From Nilaparvata lugens (taxonomy: Eukaryota > Arthropoda > Insecta > Hemiptera > Delphacidae), in NCBI RefSeq assembly GCF_014356525.2, contig NC_052518.1, forward strand, positions 12,292,201 to 12,356,200: DNA of 64,000 nucleotides, given 5' to 3'. Position numbers and translations under genes: made by a program. The notes below the pieces were generated by a model. It was given only the letters and a program-made list of their open reading frames with translations. It had not been told where the DNA came from and did not search any database. The number at the start of each line of letters is the position of its first letter. The first letter of the stretch is position 1. Shown here one piece after another: positions 1 to 13,173 of this stretch.

Positions 1-458
1 TATACTTCTGGATTACTTCAATGTATGTTTATGTGCTCTAGAATGTGTCATCTCAATAGCTACTCTCTACTATAGATTCCTCCAACGTTCAATTTCATAC
101 AATTTTTGTTCCAATAACTTTCCATTTTATCCAATCATTTTTGTAGAATCTCTGTTCATATAAGATGGGCATTGGGCATACCAATTGAAGAATCAGCATC
201 CATGAAGGAACAACAGAAAAATAAAAAAACATCAATGACTTCTTGAAAATAAATGATCATTTGTTCACAATATTCTGTTATTGTTTAAAACTATTATATT
301 AATAATATTATTAAACATTTTACTATTATTTAAGGTAAATTAAAAACTTGAACTCAACTTGATAATCTATCACGGTACCTTACTGGTATTTCCATTATAA
401 TGTGTGACATAATAGAGATTTATACTATTATAATACAATAGATATAATAGTCTAGTAA
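1..458. other. AT-rich DNA, no gene seen
   Basis: AT-rich sequence without a convincing exon, RNA gene or repeat boundary. It flanks the nested element that starts near 459. Confidence 0.5.
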
Positions 459-520
459 TATAAGATGGTCTTTCAGTGAAACGGGATGATTTCAGTGACT
501 AAATCTTAATGAAAAATTAT

Positions 521-785
521 TTTTTGGATGCAGTGGTCATTAATATGAAGTAAAAGGTAGCCATTTACTGTACAATAAATGAATACAAAAAAATTCAGTA
601 TAACATATTGTGCTAAATGCTCTCTATCGGAATTTATGTGATTTTCAATATTCCCTTTTTTGAATGCAGTGGTCATTATTATGAAGTAAAAGGTAGCCAT
701 TTACTGTACAATAAATAAATAAAATTCAATATAACATGAGCTAAATGTTCTCTATCGGAATTTATGTAATTTTTAATATTCCCTT
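521..785. repeat. Direct tandem duplication, period ~136 bp
   Basis: Two adjacent copies of one unit. Both contain GCAGTGGTCATTA, GAAGTAAAAGGTAGCCATTT, ACTGTACAATAAAT, CTCTATCGGAATTTATGT and ATATTCCC in the same order, the second copy slightly shorter and diverged. They lie just inside the left inverted terminus of the outer element, so they may be subterminal repeats of it. The short open frame across them has no sign of being a gene. Confidence 0.85.
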
Positions 786-907
786 GACATTTTTCAGCAT
801 ATTGACAGGTATTCCTTTAATCTTGTCCTAAATTCATTGTTACAAAGCTGGTATTCTGAGTGAATCGTTCAGGAAAACGTTTGTTTTCTAGAAACATCAT
901 GGATTAA

Positions 908-1989
908 GGCTGTGCAAAGGCTAAACATAAACTTTTTACTGGTGATATTTTTCAAAGTTTTTCGATTAATATACTATCAAGCTATCAAAATAAAAAAGTT
1001 TTTTTCAGGAAAACATTTTTTTTCCGATCATTACTTTTTGAGATATGAGCGCCTAAAGTTTAAATTTTTGGGACAAAACATTTCAAGTTAGGTAAGAGAT
1101 AAATCCATGAGATTTAGAGGATAGATTCTTCATGGTATTGTTGATATAGCCTAGTAAAATAAAAATTTTCTGAAACTAGCTTTTTTGAGAAAGTTATTCA
1201 ATTCACCAAAAATAACTCAACTAAAAGTTATTTTTGGTCATTTTTAGTAAATTGAAAAACTTTCTCAAAAATTGGTATTTTCAAAAAATTTTTGTTTTAC
1301 TATATCAACAATACTTACTTACTTACTTACTCCGTGGTGCTAGAGCCCGTTTAGGGCCTTGACCTCCTCTATGATGCCTCTCCATTCCTCTCTGTCGCCA
1401 GTTCTTCTTCTCCAACCTCGGACACCCAGCCTCCTCAAATCTTGTTCCACATCTTCTAGCCAGCGTTTTCGTGGGCGTCCTCGTAGTCTCCTTCCTCCTG
1501 GATTTTCTCTGAAGACCTTCTTTACTGCTCTTGAGTCACTCATCCTTTCTACGTGACCTAACCAACTCAGTCGCCTGTATTTTATTTCGTTGACAATTTC
1601 TGGTTTTTGGTATAGGCCACGTAACTCTTGATTTGTCCTTATTCTCCACTCCCCATTGTTACAGACTGGTCCGTATATCAACAATACCATGAAGAATCTA
1701 TCCTCTGAATCTCATAGATTTATCTCTTACCGAATTTGAAATGTTCTGTCCCAAAAATTTAAACTTTAGGCGCTCATATCTCAAAAAGTAATGATCGGAA
1801 AAAAATGTTTTCCTGAGAAAACTTTTCCATTTTGGTAGCTTGATAGTATACAAATAGAAAAACTTTGAAAAATATCACCAGTAAATGTCCGAAACATGTT
1901 GTGATAAAATATTTCAAAAAGGGTACTGAGATTTTTATTTTTCTTTATATTTACACCAGTAAAAGTTTATTTTTAGCCTTTGCAAAGCC
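908..1989. mobile_element. Foldback element (long inverted-repeat MITE), interrupted
   Basis: The two halves are inverted copies of each other. The left end reads GGCTGTGCAAAGGCTAAAC and the right end, on the minus strand, GGCTTTGCAAAGGCTAAAA. The arms continue inward through AACTTTTTACTGGTGATATT, ATGAGCGCCTAAAGTTTAAA and GAGATAAATC, and meet at a short hairpin centred near 1217. The right arm is split by a retroelement insertion (1315-1673 plus target duplication) and also has extra sequence near 1890-1950. No coding capacity of its own. Confidence 0.8.
1301..1687 (-). mobile_element. 5'-truncated LINE 3' end with 14-bp target duplication
   Basis: The minus-strand open frame (1690-1340, about 110 codons) has the cysteine-free C-terminal tail common after the reverse transcriptase of many insect non-LTR retrotransposons: YRRLSWLGHVERM, then a GRPRKRW basic motif, then W..R..DREEWR. 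It is followed on the minus strand by a 3' tail of GTAA repeats (plus strand 1315-1332). The insert is flanked by a perfect 14-bp direct repeat, TATATCAACAATAC, at 1301-1314 and 1674-1687. The 5' truncation, simple-repeat tail and target duplication together are the signature of target-primed reverse transcription. Only the last ~350 bp of the element are present, so it is dead. Clade (RTE-like or CR1-like) is uncertain. Confidence 0.85.
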
Positions 1990-2548
1990 ATAAGGTTGCA
2001 GGTTGTCAAATGTGTGGTGCGTGAAAGCACCAACTAGATATTTTAGTAATGTAGATTAGGAGATATTTTAATAATCTCCTATTCCAATAACCAGCTGACT
2101 ACTTATATTATTAGTTTGTATTTTCTCATGCAATAGGCCCCAGGAAACAAAGCATTCGCAGAGTTCATGGAACTCTTGTAATCTTGTAGGCTTCTTTATG
2201 TTCACTACTCGATCCTGAACTCTGGAATAAGAACTATTCCATCCTAAAAGCAACGGGTTTGATATGAAGTTGGTGGAATACTTGGAATAGTAGTCGCTAT
2301 GCTGCAAAATGTCATGGAAAACTTGAGAGTTGCATAGTTTACAATGGAGGACATTTATTTACTTATTTATTTATCATTCACAATCAACTCAAGGACAAAG
2401 AAACAGACTACAGTATATTATACATTCAGCAGTATATTCTCAAATCATTTTTCACTCATTTCACTGTAAACTTTTTACTCCATATTTATTACCATTGAAA
2501 TGAAAAATTAGTCACTGCAATCATCCCGTTTTACTGAAAGATCCTATA

Positions 2549-5500
2549 GCCTACTAAGCTATACGAAGACTTTGTTCCTGAACAAACGTTTTCTTAATTA
2601 TTCTAATTCTATAAAATTATTCTTGCCTTATGTCATTTTTAGAACTGAATCATATCTATCAAACTTGTGGAGTTAAATATTAAAAATTATGATCTAAGGA
2701 CAAACAGCAGACGTAGGAAACATCAAGATCGACGTTTCACACATGTTACTGGAACTTGGAATTTTTTGACAAGCGTTATTACTTACATTATTATAATGCT
2801 TCCATTCTGTTTATTATGATAAAATGTTAAATTTAATAATATTATATATTATGTAATATATTATATTCTTGGCGATCCTTTCTCAAGAAACGCCATTTAT
2901 CATTTGTAACTTCACATTTCAATAGGCCGACCTTATTCTCATAATATTGCATAATATTATTTCTTGAATTTCCTACAGTCTTCTATTTCTATGTTCAAGA
3001 AAATTTTATTGTTGAACTGCGCAAGTTTTTCACTCTGATGAAGAGTTTATTGGAAATAATTTTAGCAGCTTGAAGATCTTAGCTATAGATCTGAATCATA
3101 TTTCATATCTAATATTCATGAATTATCAGGTAGAACTGACGACATTAAATGTTAATAACAATACTTTTACAATGTGAAGCATCCTTTCTCTTAAAAAGGC
3201 TTGTAGATGTATATATGAAGTCGTATTTTCCAGTAAATATGGAAAAGTTAATATTACTTACGCATCGAGCCATTACGGTTAATTATAATTATTTTAATGT
3301 GGATTGAAATTATATAATTTGAGATATCATTCCATAAAACAATAACTAATCACTAATTATAAGTATCACTAATCACTATTCTTTAAAATAATCAAATACT
3401 GTAATTTCTTCCAATAATAAAATTCAAAACATACCAATGCATTTAAGTTAATACTCTAAATTAACATGCATAATTAAGTTGTCAATTATAAATCCTCATG
3501 TGAATTCAAATAAGTAAAATATGGAATGAAATAATGATATTATACAAGAAAAAATATGATAATATAAATATGACAATTTTACATTTCTTCAGATAAATTT
3601 CATACATTATATAAATAAAAGCAAACATGTAGAAAACACATTAATTGGTACAGTATTTATAATAATATTGAAAAACTCAATATTTTTATTCCTCTTTATT
3701 CGATTGTCTGGAACGTCTCTAACATTTGAAGCGAACTCTCCTTTGTCGTATATATATTTGTTATATTGCCATAAAATGCAATATTCATATGAAAATGAAG
3801 AATTCTAAAAAAATCCTAAAATCCATCATTCTGGTATTATTCCATTCCTATTTACCAACGTGAATGTTGAATACAGTTAACATCGTAATTTATTCCACAT
3901 ACATAACCATATACAGAGATTGCTCTCTTAATATATCTCTCAATATGTATCCTTCTTATCAATGTAAGAAGGTTACATAATAATATTAAGTATTATAATT
4001 GTTGTTATTTTATTGACACAATCATGTTTATATTATTTAATTATACAGGATATTTCGCACAAGTAGACTCACCAATACTGAATCTTCTAACTACTGTACT
4101 TTAATTTTTCATCGTAAATGGTTCAATAAAATTAGCTTAATAATATAAAAAAATTGATTGCTCACATAAATTAACAAAATATAAATACATTATAAAATTT
4201 GTAATCGTGCTCCAACTTAATTTCTGTAAAAAATTCCCCATGTTTTCAAAAGATAATAAGATTTGAAAGTTTGTAAGAAATTTTCCCATTACTTTCATGA
4301 GTAAGAAGATATTGGGCTACACTAGGCGAAACATCCACAACGTTTTTTCAAAATAACATAGAATGTACTATTTCTATTGTGGCTATAAGTTTTGGAAAGT
4401 TTATGATTATAAACAGGGTGATTTTCAATTCAAAATTCAAGAAACAATTTTCTTCTAAAAAAATCTTATGACATGTCGAGCCTTCCAAATAGTAGTTATT
4501 AGCTACTAGTGTTGAGTATGATGGTCTCTTCGAATTAGGAATAATATTACATTCCGATTTTCTTTTACTGTATATTTGTCCACATTATTCAACTATCTAT
4601 CAAATCCTTTGAAACATTGTTATGAAAAATTACAAATTAATTTTAATGATTTTGAATACCTTCTGAAAGTCTTCAAAACTCAGATCCAACTCTGATGAAA
4701 TAGAAGCGAGACTTTTCTGTAGATTACAGTAAATTGAAACATTTAAAAAATACTCATTATTGCAAAGTCAAGTTTTCTGAATTTTAAATATGATGTTTCG
4801 TTTTCATTGACTTGATAGAGTTTATGTAAGTTTTCACTACTTGAAAAGTTGAGTTAATTTTTTGAAGTTATCCAATTCCATAGTTAGTCAAAGAGTACAA
4901 CTACAATAATAATATAAATTCATTCAAAAACGTACTTGATCTTTCGAAAGTTGATTTAAATATATGTTAAATATCCAAATAAAAGGACAGATATTGATCT
5001 TAAGAAGATTAAGGAGATGAATCATCTATTAGAGGTACATGTTGAAATAATAATTTAGGTAGCCTAAGCTTGTACTTCGTCGTCAAATACGCCTAGAATT
5101 CATCTTTGTGGATTAAAATAGAATATAGTTGAATGCATATTGGTTGAAAATGAATGAAACTCATTATTAAGGAATGAATAAGAAGAGGTCAAATTTACAA
5201 AAAAATTTTTTAGATATTACAGCATCTTTCCATTCTGGAAATTTTTACCAAAACATGTAATAAGGACTAGTTATTGTGTTCAATTTTATCTGAAGGGCTT
5301 CTAATCATATTAAATACTCGAATTTAACTTACTAATCAATGTTTATGAAATCTGTTTAAAAATATATATGTGCATAAAGTAAAATATGTATGCCTAAATA
5401 TAAAATATGTAAATGCTGGAGGATATTTCTTGAAAATTCTTTCTTCCTGTGATTTCTCTCTTCCACTACTTGGTCCAAAATTGAAAAGTGATATTGATAG

Positions 5501-7439
5501 ATCAATTCTATAATTATTGTGGAAGACTTTTCTAGATAGTAGTAGTCATGTAAGATTCATGAAGCCCTTCGAAAAAATTTAATAATAGATGCATAGTAAA
5601 TCTGAGTATTGTAGAAGTTTCTAGATAAGTGTTAGTTATGTAAGAAATATTTTCTGACAATTTAATTCAGAAAGCCCTTTGATGTATAAGTTAACAGGTA
5701 AAATTCTGAAATTACTGTATTGTATTTATCAAACACTAAACGTACTAGAACTTTTTGGTGCCTTATTGATGTGTAGATGTAATTCATGTTCATGGTTATA
5801 CCTCTTATCGATGTCTTTGTTATTGTATTATGTACTCGATATAATTGGCAGTGTATTGTATCCGGCTTGCTACTTGGTTTTGTTTGAAAATAATTGTTTG
5901 CTTTTGGTGACATTTTATATTGATGTATCAATTTTTCGGTGCATGTTGATGTCGGTGTCTGATTGTATTCTGTTTTTGTATCTTCCAATTGAAGTTTCAA
6001 TAGTTCCTACTTGGCTGTGATTAAATGTCTCTTTCAATTATGTTAAAATAAATGTTTGCTCTAAAATATTATAATAATTAGCAGATTTATCTGTTATAAA
6101 GTACACTCTTTGTGGAGTTGTGTTGTATGAAACTCCATGACATCCTTGAACTCACTATTATAGGAACTCTTCTCTTTCAATTCACTGACTGATTTTTTGG
6201 GGTTGAAATTGTGGAAATTGCAATTTTATTAAGTAAGTTCTCTGTTGCTTATCCTTGTTATATGTTTTGTTGATGCTTCTAATAAATATCATAATTGTTA
6301 TGATTTATCATTGAAACCATGGTGACCATATCGACGGTGTATTTTCCCAACATGTATAACATAATTTTAATCAGCTATCTTCCTTTGTATTTCCACACGC
6401 CTTATGATTCATCTGTGCATGCGTGCACAAGGACTCTGAAGACTAAATTTGTTGAAGGTAAGGTGACTGTGACTCAACATCTCTCCCTCATACTGATTAA
6501 ACTTTGCATTATGACCTTCCATTCACATCTTCCACACTGAACTCCTCTGAAAAGTCTACGTTAGTGCTCTCTCATTAGTAGAAGTTTTGATCTTTCTAGT
6601 AATTAATGTCTCCTACTTCCTATAAGCAATCATGTAACTGGAGAGTACACTTGTATGTAGCCTGTTTTGCCTTGCTAAACCGCATGTCAAACACTATTCT
6701 CAACAATTATTACAAATCTTCATTAAAGATGTGCTATCCATTTGCTGCCTTGCTCTTAGACAGTTGTTTGTCGTTCCCACTAATATAATCCCAAATCTTT
6801 CCTCCATCTTTGACTGTTTTTCTCATGATTCACCTAAATTAATGTAATCTAATACTAAAAACAATAATGGATGTTAAACATCTTGATAAAAGCAGAATAT
6901 TTCCACTAGTCCACTATCATTCTAGTAATCTGTCTTCAGACTGTCCTGATTCGCCCACTTTCTTAAATGTCTCACGTTTCTCCTGTATCAATCATCCATG
7001 TCATGTTCGATGGTTATTTGTGATCTGTCATTTCTTGTGGCGTTTCTCCCAATATTCATATTCAAGATCGACTCAAAAGACGCCTATGAGTTCGTATGAG
7101 CTCTAGTTCAAAATGATCTTCCTCTTCATTCGTGCAGCTTTGGAAATATTGTTGTTTTCTAAAGAAATTATTTCAATTCAATCATTGTTTTTCATTTTCA
7201 TTGCTCTTTCCCCCCAAACAAAATCAGTCGATTGATTCCTGTTTACAAAATCTTATTGTTTATGAGTGAACTCTGTTGGATGTACTGTAATTGATTCTGG
7301 AATAGTATGTTATCCGCATCCCTTCTCTGCCTGGACTGTATTTGAATTCCAATATTTTCTGGAATGAAAGTCTTGATATGAAATTAAGTGAGATTATTTT
7401 AGCGATTCTTTTTACTAAAACCATGTCCTGTCTTTTTCT
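2549..7439. other. AT-rich DNA without recognisable gene
   Basis: Nearly 5 kb of AT-rich sequence. Short open frames exist, the longest being overlapping plus and minus frames of ~112 codons around 5662-6020, but they show no domain, splice context or similarity I recognise. If the Ca2+ ATPase gene at 13.8 kb extends leftward, this is likely intronic (inference). Confidence 0.5.
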
Positions 7440-7625
7440 TCTTTTTAGTTGGGCAGACCTGTTCAGAAAATAATAAGCAGTGGCGAAAGCTGCAAAAACG
7501 AGGTCTTCCTCTGAGAAAAAGGAGAGATCTCGGCCTTGGAGTTAGAAATACGTCCAACTCGTCCATATAAAGGCAGGTCGTTTCCTACCATGCTAGCCCG
7601 ATGCTTTACCATTCAGCCTTAGGTT
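7440..7625 (-). repeat. Candidate tRNA-derived SINE fragment
   Basis: Read on the minus strand, 7620-7570 contains GGCTGAATGGTAAAGC, which resembles a tRNA A box (TGGCNNARTGG...AGC). It is followed by CGGGCTAGCATGGTAGG, whose spacing and GCTAGCAT core resemble the anticodon arm of an alanine (AGC) tRNA. A poor B-box-like stretch (GGAAACGACCTGCC) comes next, then ~110 bp of unrelated tail. This patch is distinctly more GC-rich than its surroundings. Cloverleaf folding is degenerate, so a functional tRNA is unlikely. No tail repeat or target duplication was found. Confidence 0.35.
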
Positions 7626-9159
7626 CACGTGTTCATGTACATTTAAATGATCAACAGTTCTTGATTTCAACTATCATCGGACTGTAAATCTTTTAAATTT
7701 ATGTGGCCGTCCATTGTTTCTACCTTAATTATCGGTTCTATCCCTGCCTGGCCCCGCCTTACATGCAACGTTTTAAAAGAGAGAGCAAAATTGAATGCTT
7801 CTGAATGCTTCTTAAAAGCTGAGTTCTATGTCCTGGATTATTCTAACGACTAACTGATTTCTCAATAATTCACGGTACTCTGACTGATCAGGAAATCACA
7901 GTACAAATCTTACACTGTAAATTTAGTATGTTAATGATCTTATTATGGTCTTTGTACTTAGCTTCTTTCTTGGAAACTAATTTAATTAGACTAATAATGA
8001 CAACAATTAAAAAATATCAAAACTTGATTATAAAAAATTGTAACTTGTCTCGAATCAAAATGATAAATTTCATAATTAATCAATTGTAGTTAGAATTCGT
8101 AGAAACATTTTAAAATAATAATAATAAGTTACATTGTTATTAGTTGAACCTGATGAGATGTGATGTTTAAATTTGTTGTTGAAATGTATTGAACCTAATC
8201 TATTCAAATATGTAATAGTTGATGTAACAGTTTAGGTTCATAGATCTGAAAGTGCAGAAGAAAAGGATGCTATCTTCTATACTCAGTGTAGGATCAAATT
8301 TTGTTGACCGAACATTTTTAAGCTAAGTGAATGATCAGTTCTTGGGAAATCGAGTCAAAAAGAAGAAAAGGCTACTGTGCAATTGAAGGCAAGAAGTTTA
8401 TTCTTAAAAACAATTGATACTAAACAAGTAGTCATTAATCGCTCAGTTTAGTTTACTCTGATTGCATAGTTACTCTATTATACTAGTATAGTTTTAAGGT
8501 CATTGTGTTACTATCTTATTTGCCTGCATGTAATGCTTTGTGTACTTGAGTATACCTTACTCAATCCATCTTCTTTAACAAATGTTGTGCAGACCCCCTC
8601 TTCTACTATACAATGCTATCACCCCTTCTAAATAAATTCAAGAATCACTGAAACCGGATTTGATAAATGTTGTGGTTAAAATGTTCACCTATTTGATAAA
8701 ACTATTAGTTTTGCAGATCATGAAGTTTCTTATTAATTTTTTCATACTTGTGGATTTCTTACTGATTCTGTGTATTAATTTTTTTATTGCTGAATATTTA
8801 TTCCATGATTCCTTTAAACACGAAATAGAGCATCAGCTATTTTAGCAAAAATTATTTTTCCAAAGAGTCTGAATGAGCTCAATTCACAATACATTGAAAT
8901 CTCTTCCAATGTAAGTATGAAAAAATTCCAAATGTGTATTGGAAAATATTATCTTATTAATTTTTTTTGAATAAAATAAATATTAGAAATTCTAAAGGTA
9001 TGTATCCTATACGTTCTGTATCCAAGTAATTTCCACTTATCTTATAAATTGAATTCTATGCCTTATCATATACTTAGCCGTACTAAACTCCTTCCCGCTT
9101 ATAATATGCTGCAGTTCTAAATAAAATTAAATACGAACTTTTTTCAATACATTACTTAC

Positions 9160-9405
9160 ATTATGTGAGTTCATGATAGAATGTAAGTTTTGTATAGCTA
9201 GAATTAGGTCTTTGATTTTATTAATCACTCCAATTTCCAAAACCTGGGAAACTAAACCACCACAAAGTAATAGGTCAAGTGTTAAATATATCAAGGTTAG
9301 CATTAATAAACTTGGAAAATTTAATATCGATATTATATTCTTAATAAACTGGAATCGTTTTAGTTTTATATTCTTCATCTTCTCTCCACGTACCATATAT
9401 TGCAA
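9160..9405 (-). CDS. Possible hydrophobic exon with a splice donor; weak
   Basis: A minus-strand open frame starts at an ATG (9405) and runs about 82 codons to a perfect GTAAGT donor (plus-strand 9154-9159, ACTTAC). The encoded segment begins basic, then has a hydrophobic stretch around residues 30-55 (LLMLTLIYLTLDLLLCGG), then an amphipathic tail. This could be one transmembrane exon of a multi-exon membrane protein such as a chemoreceptor, but I see no diagnostic motif and no partner exon. Chance open frames of this size occur in AT-rich DNA. Low confidence. Confidence 0.18.
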
Positions 9406-12225
9406 TAACTGTGCGATTATCTAATAATTATTATATTTTTAAAATATTGTTTTGTGGTCATATAAATAAATTATTGTAGGAGGATATTCAATATTGTTGT
9501 CAGTACTTGTCAAATTTTTATCTCACAGAAAGGGATTGGAAGTCATATTAGACATTATAATGTGGCAAAATGGTAACAGAAATATGTTGTATTCTTTTCT
9601 TATGTGTGGTTTCAGTTGAAATCAGAATGAAGCTGTAGGCAATATGTATTTCCTTATCAAATGTTCATTCAACAAAAGATATAATCTATTCTTAATTTTC
9701 GTAAAGCAGGCTATATTACAAATTGAATAATTCGAATTATTAATTCATTATGCGAGTCACCTAGGTCTAATATATATAATACTCTTCAAATCAATAAAAA
9801 CTTGAGTTGCTCAAACAGCAATATTCAAATCAATTACTAAATCTCCATTTTAAAGCAGTTTAATTGAAACTTGATATTTTTATTTAAAAATACTTCTGAT
9901 TAAAACTAAAAAAATCTTGTCTCATCATTCTTTTGCTTTCCAATCCACTCAGTTTATCCTTGTTTTACTGTAAAAATGTATTTCTTGATATTTCTATATC
10001 TTGGTTTGTTTTGTTTCCTGCTCCCCTGTAACTTATATTGATTCTTCAAAACTGTATAAACTTACAATTATTCACTATTATTTTAGCATGAAATGTAGCT
10101 GAGAATATACTAATTTAGAAACATAATTTTGGTGATAAAGATGGCTGGTTGGCTGCATGTTGCACTGGTTTCAAATCTAACGAAATTTCATTGGAATACC
10201 ACAAAATCAAGAATAATCCAAAAAATAAGAATCAGAACCTGCGTTTTTCACATAAGTTTTCAGTGAGCGACTCTCTTACTTATTGGTGGTTTTTTATATA
10301 TAACCGTAACTAAGTCTTGTTTTCCATATTTACCAAGGTATCGGAGCTTTTAAGATTCCAACTCCAGGAGTCATTCTAAATTCTAAGGGTAGCTATCTTA
10401 AATAATTATGTTTGCTAACTGGATATCAACGGAATTGATTCACGTTTCCATAATGTTTGGTTTGAACCTGATCCATCTATTTCATAATAAATTGTTTTCC
10501 TTCGATAATACGGCTGTGCATCATGGATTCAGTGAGTAATGCGTTGTACCCACATTTTCCACGTCGGTTACCTAGGTATTGTGAGTCTGTTCCCTCTCCA
10601 TTCATCTTTGTGTTTGCGTTTTATTTTGACCGAAAAAACTTGAAAAAATATTTCAATTGGTTGAGAACAATCCATCTTATCATGGAAGATATGTAGCCTA
10701 ATTTTTCATATTGTGAATGAGCTACAAATACTATTGACTGGTTGTTATGATGAAGTTCTCCATCATGAATTATTCTATTATCTATGTTACCAGTTCATTC
10801 ATGTAGTAGTTGCATATTTAGCAAATATATTTTGCACTGTTGTATACAACATAACATTGGCTTGTACAAGTATTTTGACTGCTCTTAGTCCACTAATCTA
10901 TCGAACAATTTAGTAGTTCTATAACATCATTTGACATGTGACGATATGTGTTTCATGATGAAATCAGTTACGGTACCAAGCACTAAACTAGACTAGTACC
11001 ATACTTTGCTTGTGTGTTGCTGTGTCAGAATGGAACATTTATTATAAATTAACATCTTGAGTGAGGAACGTCTCTCCTTAAATTACTGAGGTAACAAAGG
11101 ACACGAAAAAAGTTTTTGAGTTCAAAATCTATTTCAGTTTGGTTTGATATCGTACTCTAGGGCATGGTAACTTGAACAAGTAATGATTATCTATATTTCT
11201 TGTTTGTTCCATTAATAATGTAACATGTTTGTTCAACAGTTCTAATATATCTTCTCTTAGGCCGTACACTTATATGTTTCACTTAGTCTATAGTTAATTG
11301 TTTTCGACTTGGTGAAATAACGTACATCAAAGACTTGAAATTGTTTGTACACTTATATTTAATCTGTACTTATTATATAGTTCGATTGATTCATTAATTT
11401 GAGTATACAACTATCCATTGTGAATCAATTTTTCATCTCAGCTTATCTATGAACAAAATTCTGATCCAGTTGAAGTGGAATCTTTTCCTCAAATTATTTT
11501 TTTATAATTCCCAAACACTCATATCATTTTGAAAATACATCTCAACAATTATACAATATGAATGGTGAGCTATTCATATACTGGCAAACATAGAATCCAG
11601 AACTGGAATGAACTGTTGTAAGCCGTAAGCCCTTACAACTGTAATAAATATTCCGCTTGTGATAATATACACCTTATGTTATTACTCAAATCTTTGAACA
11701 TATTTTTCTTTGTCGTTTGCTAATAACAAAGAAGCACTATGCACGCTTCAATTGAAGCTTTGTTATACTTTCAAATGCTAACTGCGTGGTATAAGACAAG
11801 ATTCCATTTGATAAACCAGAAATCTGTAACTTAATGTACATAATTATCTGCTGATTGGATAAATCATGGGCTTTTATTTTGAATGGCTTGCAGTGAATTT
11901 GAAGCATCTCTCTGTATTTTATTATTTTTGTGTACACATTAGATGGTATCAACTAAACAGTATAGTTCTAGAGAATTATTCAAAATTCTCTAGAAATATA
12001 TGTTTAAAAATGGAAGATTTTTTGAAATTGAATATATTTTATAGATTAGTTTCACTAATTTTCGAGTGGTAACTTCAAATCATATAGAATGTGTGGTTGT
12101 GTTATTTTGTGTATTCATAAAACTTTGTCTTATCTCTTCAATTTCAGTGTGAATTTCTGACTATTATTTGCAACTAACTTTTCAATGTGAAAAGCGACTC
12201 TTATAGGCCTACAGATAATAGTCCA

Positions 12226-12249
12226 TTGACCTATATAGATATAGGTCAA
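12226..12249. repeat. Perfect 24-bp palindrome
   Basis: The sequence TTGACCTATAT, then AG, then ATATAGGTCAA is an 11-bp perfect inverted repeat around a 2-bp centre. The outer parts are TGACCT and AGGTCA, the nuclear-receptor half-site in everted orientation with 10 bp between. Whether it binds anything is unknown. Confidence 0.6.
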
Positions 12250-13173
12250 CACTATACATCTTGTTTTCGAAAATATCTATAAATATTTGATTACATCCTT
12301 TAAACAATCTTTTTTATCTATTTATGAAGCTTCTACAGTCATTTGAAAATATAAAAAATAGGCTGTTGAAGTTTTATTATTATTAGCAGTGGTATAATTT
12401 TAAAAAATGTAACATTATTAATTACATGTTTTAGTTTCAATTCTCCAACTCTGATATATACTTGAAAGTTTTTAAATTTGATCATTTACATTCTATCCTT
12501 GATTCACATCTTTCAAATATTTCTCTTATACAATCATTTTCCATACATTACTATATTTTATTTATACATTAATTATAAAACTTCTTATTTTCTGTGAAGC
12601 TGTGCTACAGTATATTGTATATAATTAATTTCCCAATGTGAACAGAATATCATGGTGCTTTGACAACCGGGTATTGACACTCAGTAATGTTAATTTTTCT
12701 CAAAAATTGGACACATATCTGTGTTCAATGAAATATATAATATAGATTTGAATAATTTAAAAAAAATCTCTTCAACGATAAAAATATGATATCATTTGAT
12801 GCAGAGCTGTGACTTTTAGAACTGGTATACAAAATTTGTTTCTACTGGTCCGGTAAAAGTGGCCAGCCACTAATGTTACGGTTCACCAAACAGGCTAAAC
12901 TGGGCAGGTATCCGCATTCCACTACATTTATGATATTACTCGTCTGTCGGTCTTCCCAGGTACAAACATATATGAGTGTAGCCTATTGGAGGACCAATAC
13001 CTGTCCGGTTGAACCTGTTCAGTGAATTGAAACTTTAGTGACTGGACTAAGGTAACACTCTAGACAACACAACTCAATATTTTTCCAAATTAAACACTGC
13101 TGTCAGATATGTAGTAGAATTCAATTATGAAATTAAAACACATGATGTTTTCAATCTACTTGATATCCTTCTG

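Larger units (their letters stand above)
459..2548. mobile_element. Outer nested element with ~40-bp terminal inverted repeats
   Basis: Seen: the sequence at 461-501 (core CTTTCAGTGAAACGGGATGA) is matched in inverted orientation at 2506-2546 (CTTTCAGTAAAACGGGATGA on the minus strand), with a few mismatches. Between these ends lie a tandem duplication (521-785), a foldback element (908-1989) and a LINE fragment nested inside that. No transposase is visible, so this would be a non-autonomous element. The outermost bases on both sides read TATA, which would fit a TA target duplication, but this is ambiguous in AT-rich flank. Family not recognised. Confidence 0.55.
7626..13173. other. AT-rich DNA, one weak exon candidate
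   Basis: Mostly featureless AT-rich sequence, probably intronic to the Ca2+ ATPase gene if that gene lies on the plus strand across it (inference). I looked for the penultimate ATPase exon and did not find it. The only exon-like object is on the minus strand at 9160-9405, listed separately. Confidence 0.45.

Noticed and set aside
5662..6020. Overlapping ~112-codon frames on both strands
   Set aside because: Both frames cannot easily be real. Neither has a domain, splice context or codon pattern distinct from AT-rich noncoding DNA.
8660..8845. 61-codon very hydrophobic frame
   Set aside because: Phe/Leu/Ile-rich product is what T-rich DNA gives by chance. No splice sites or partner exons.
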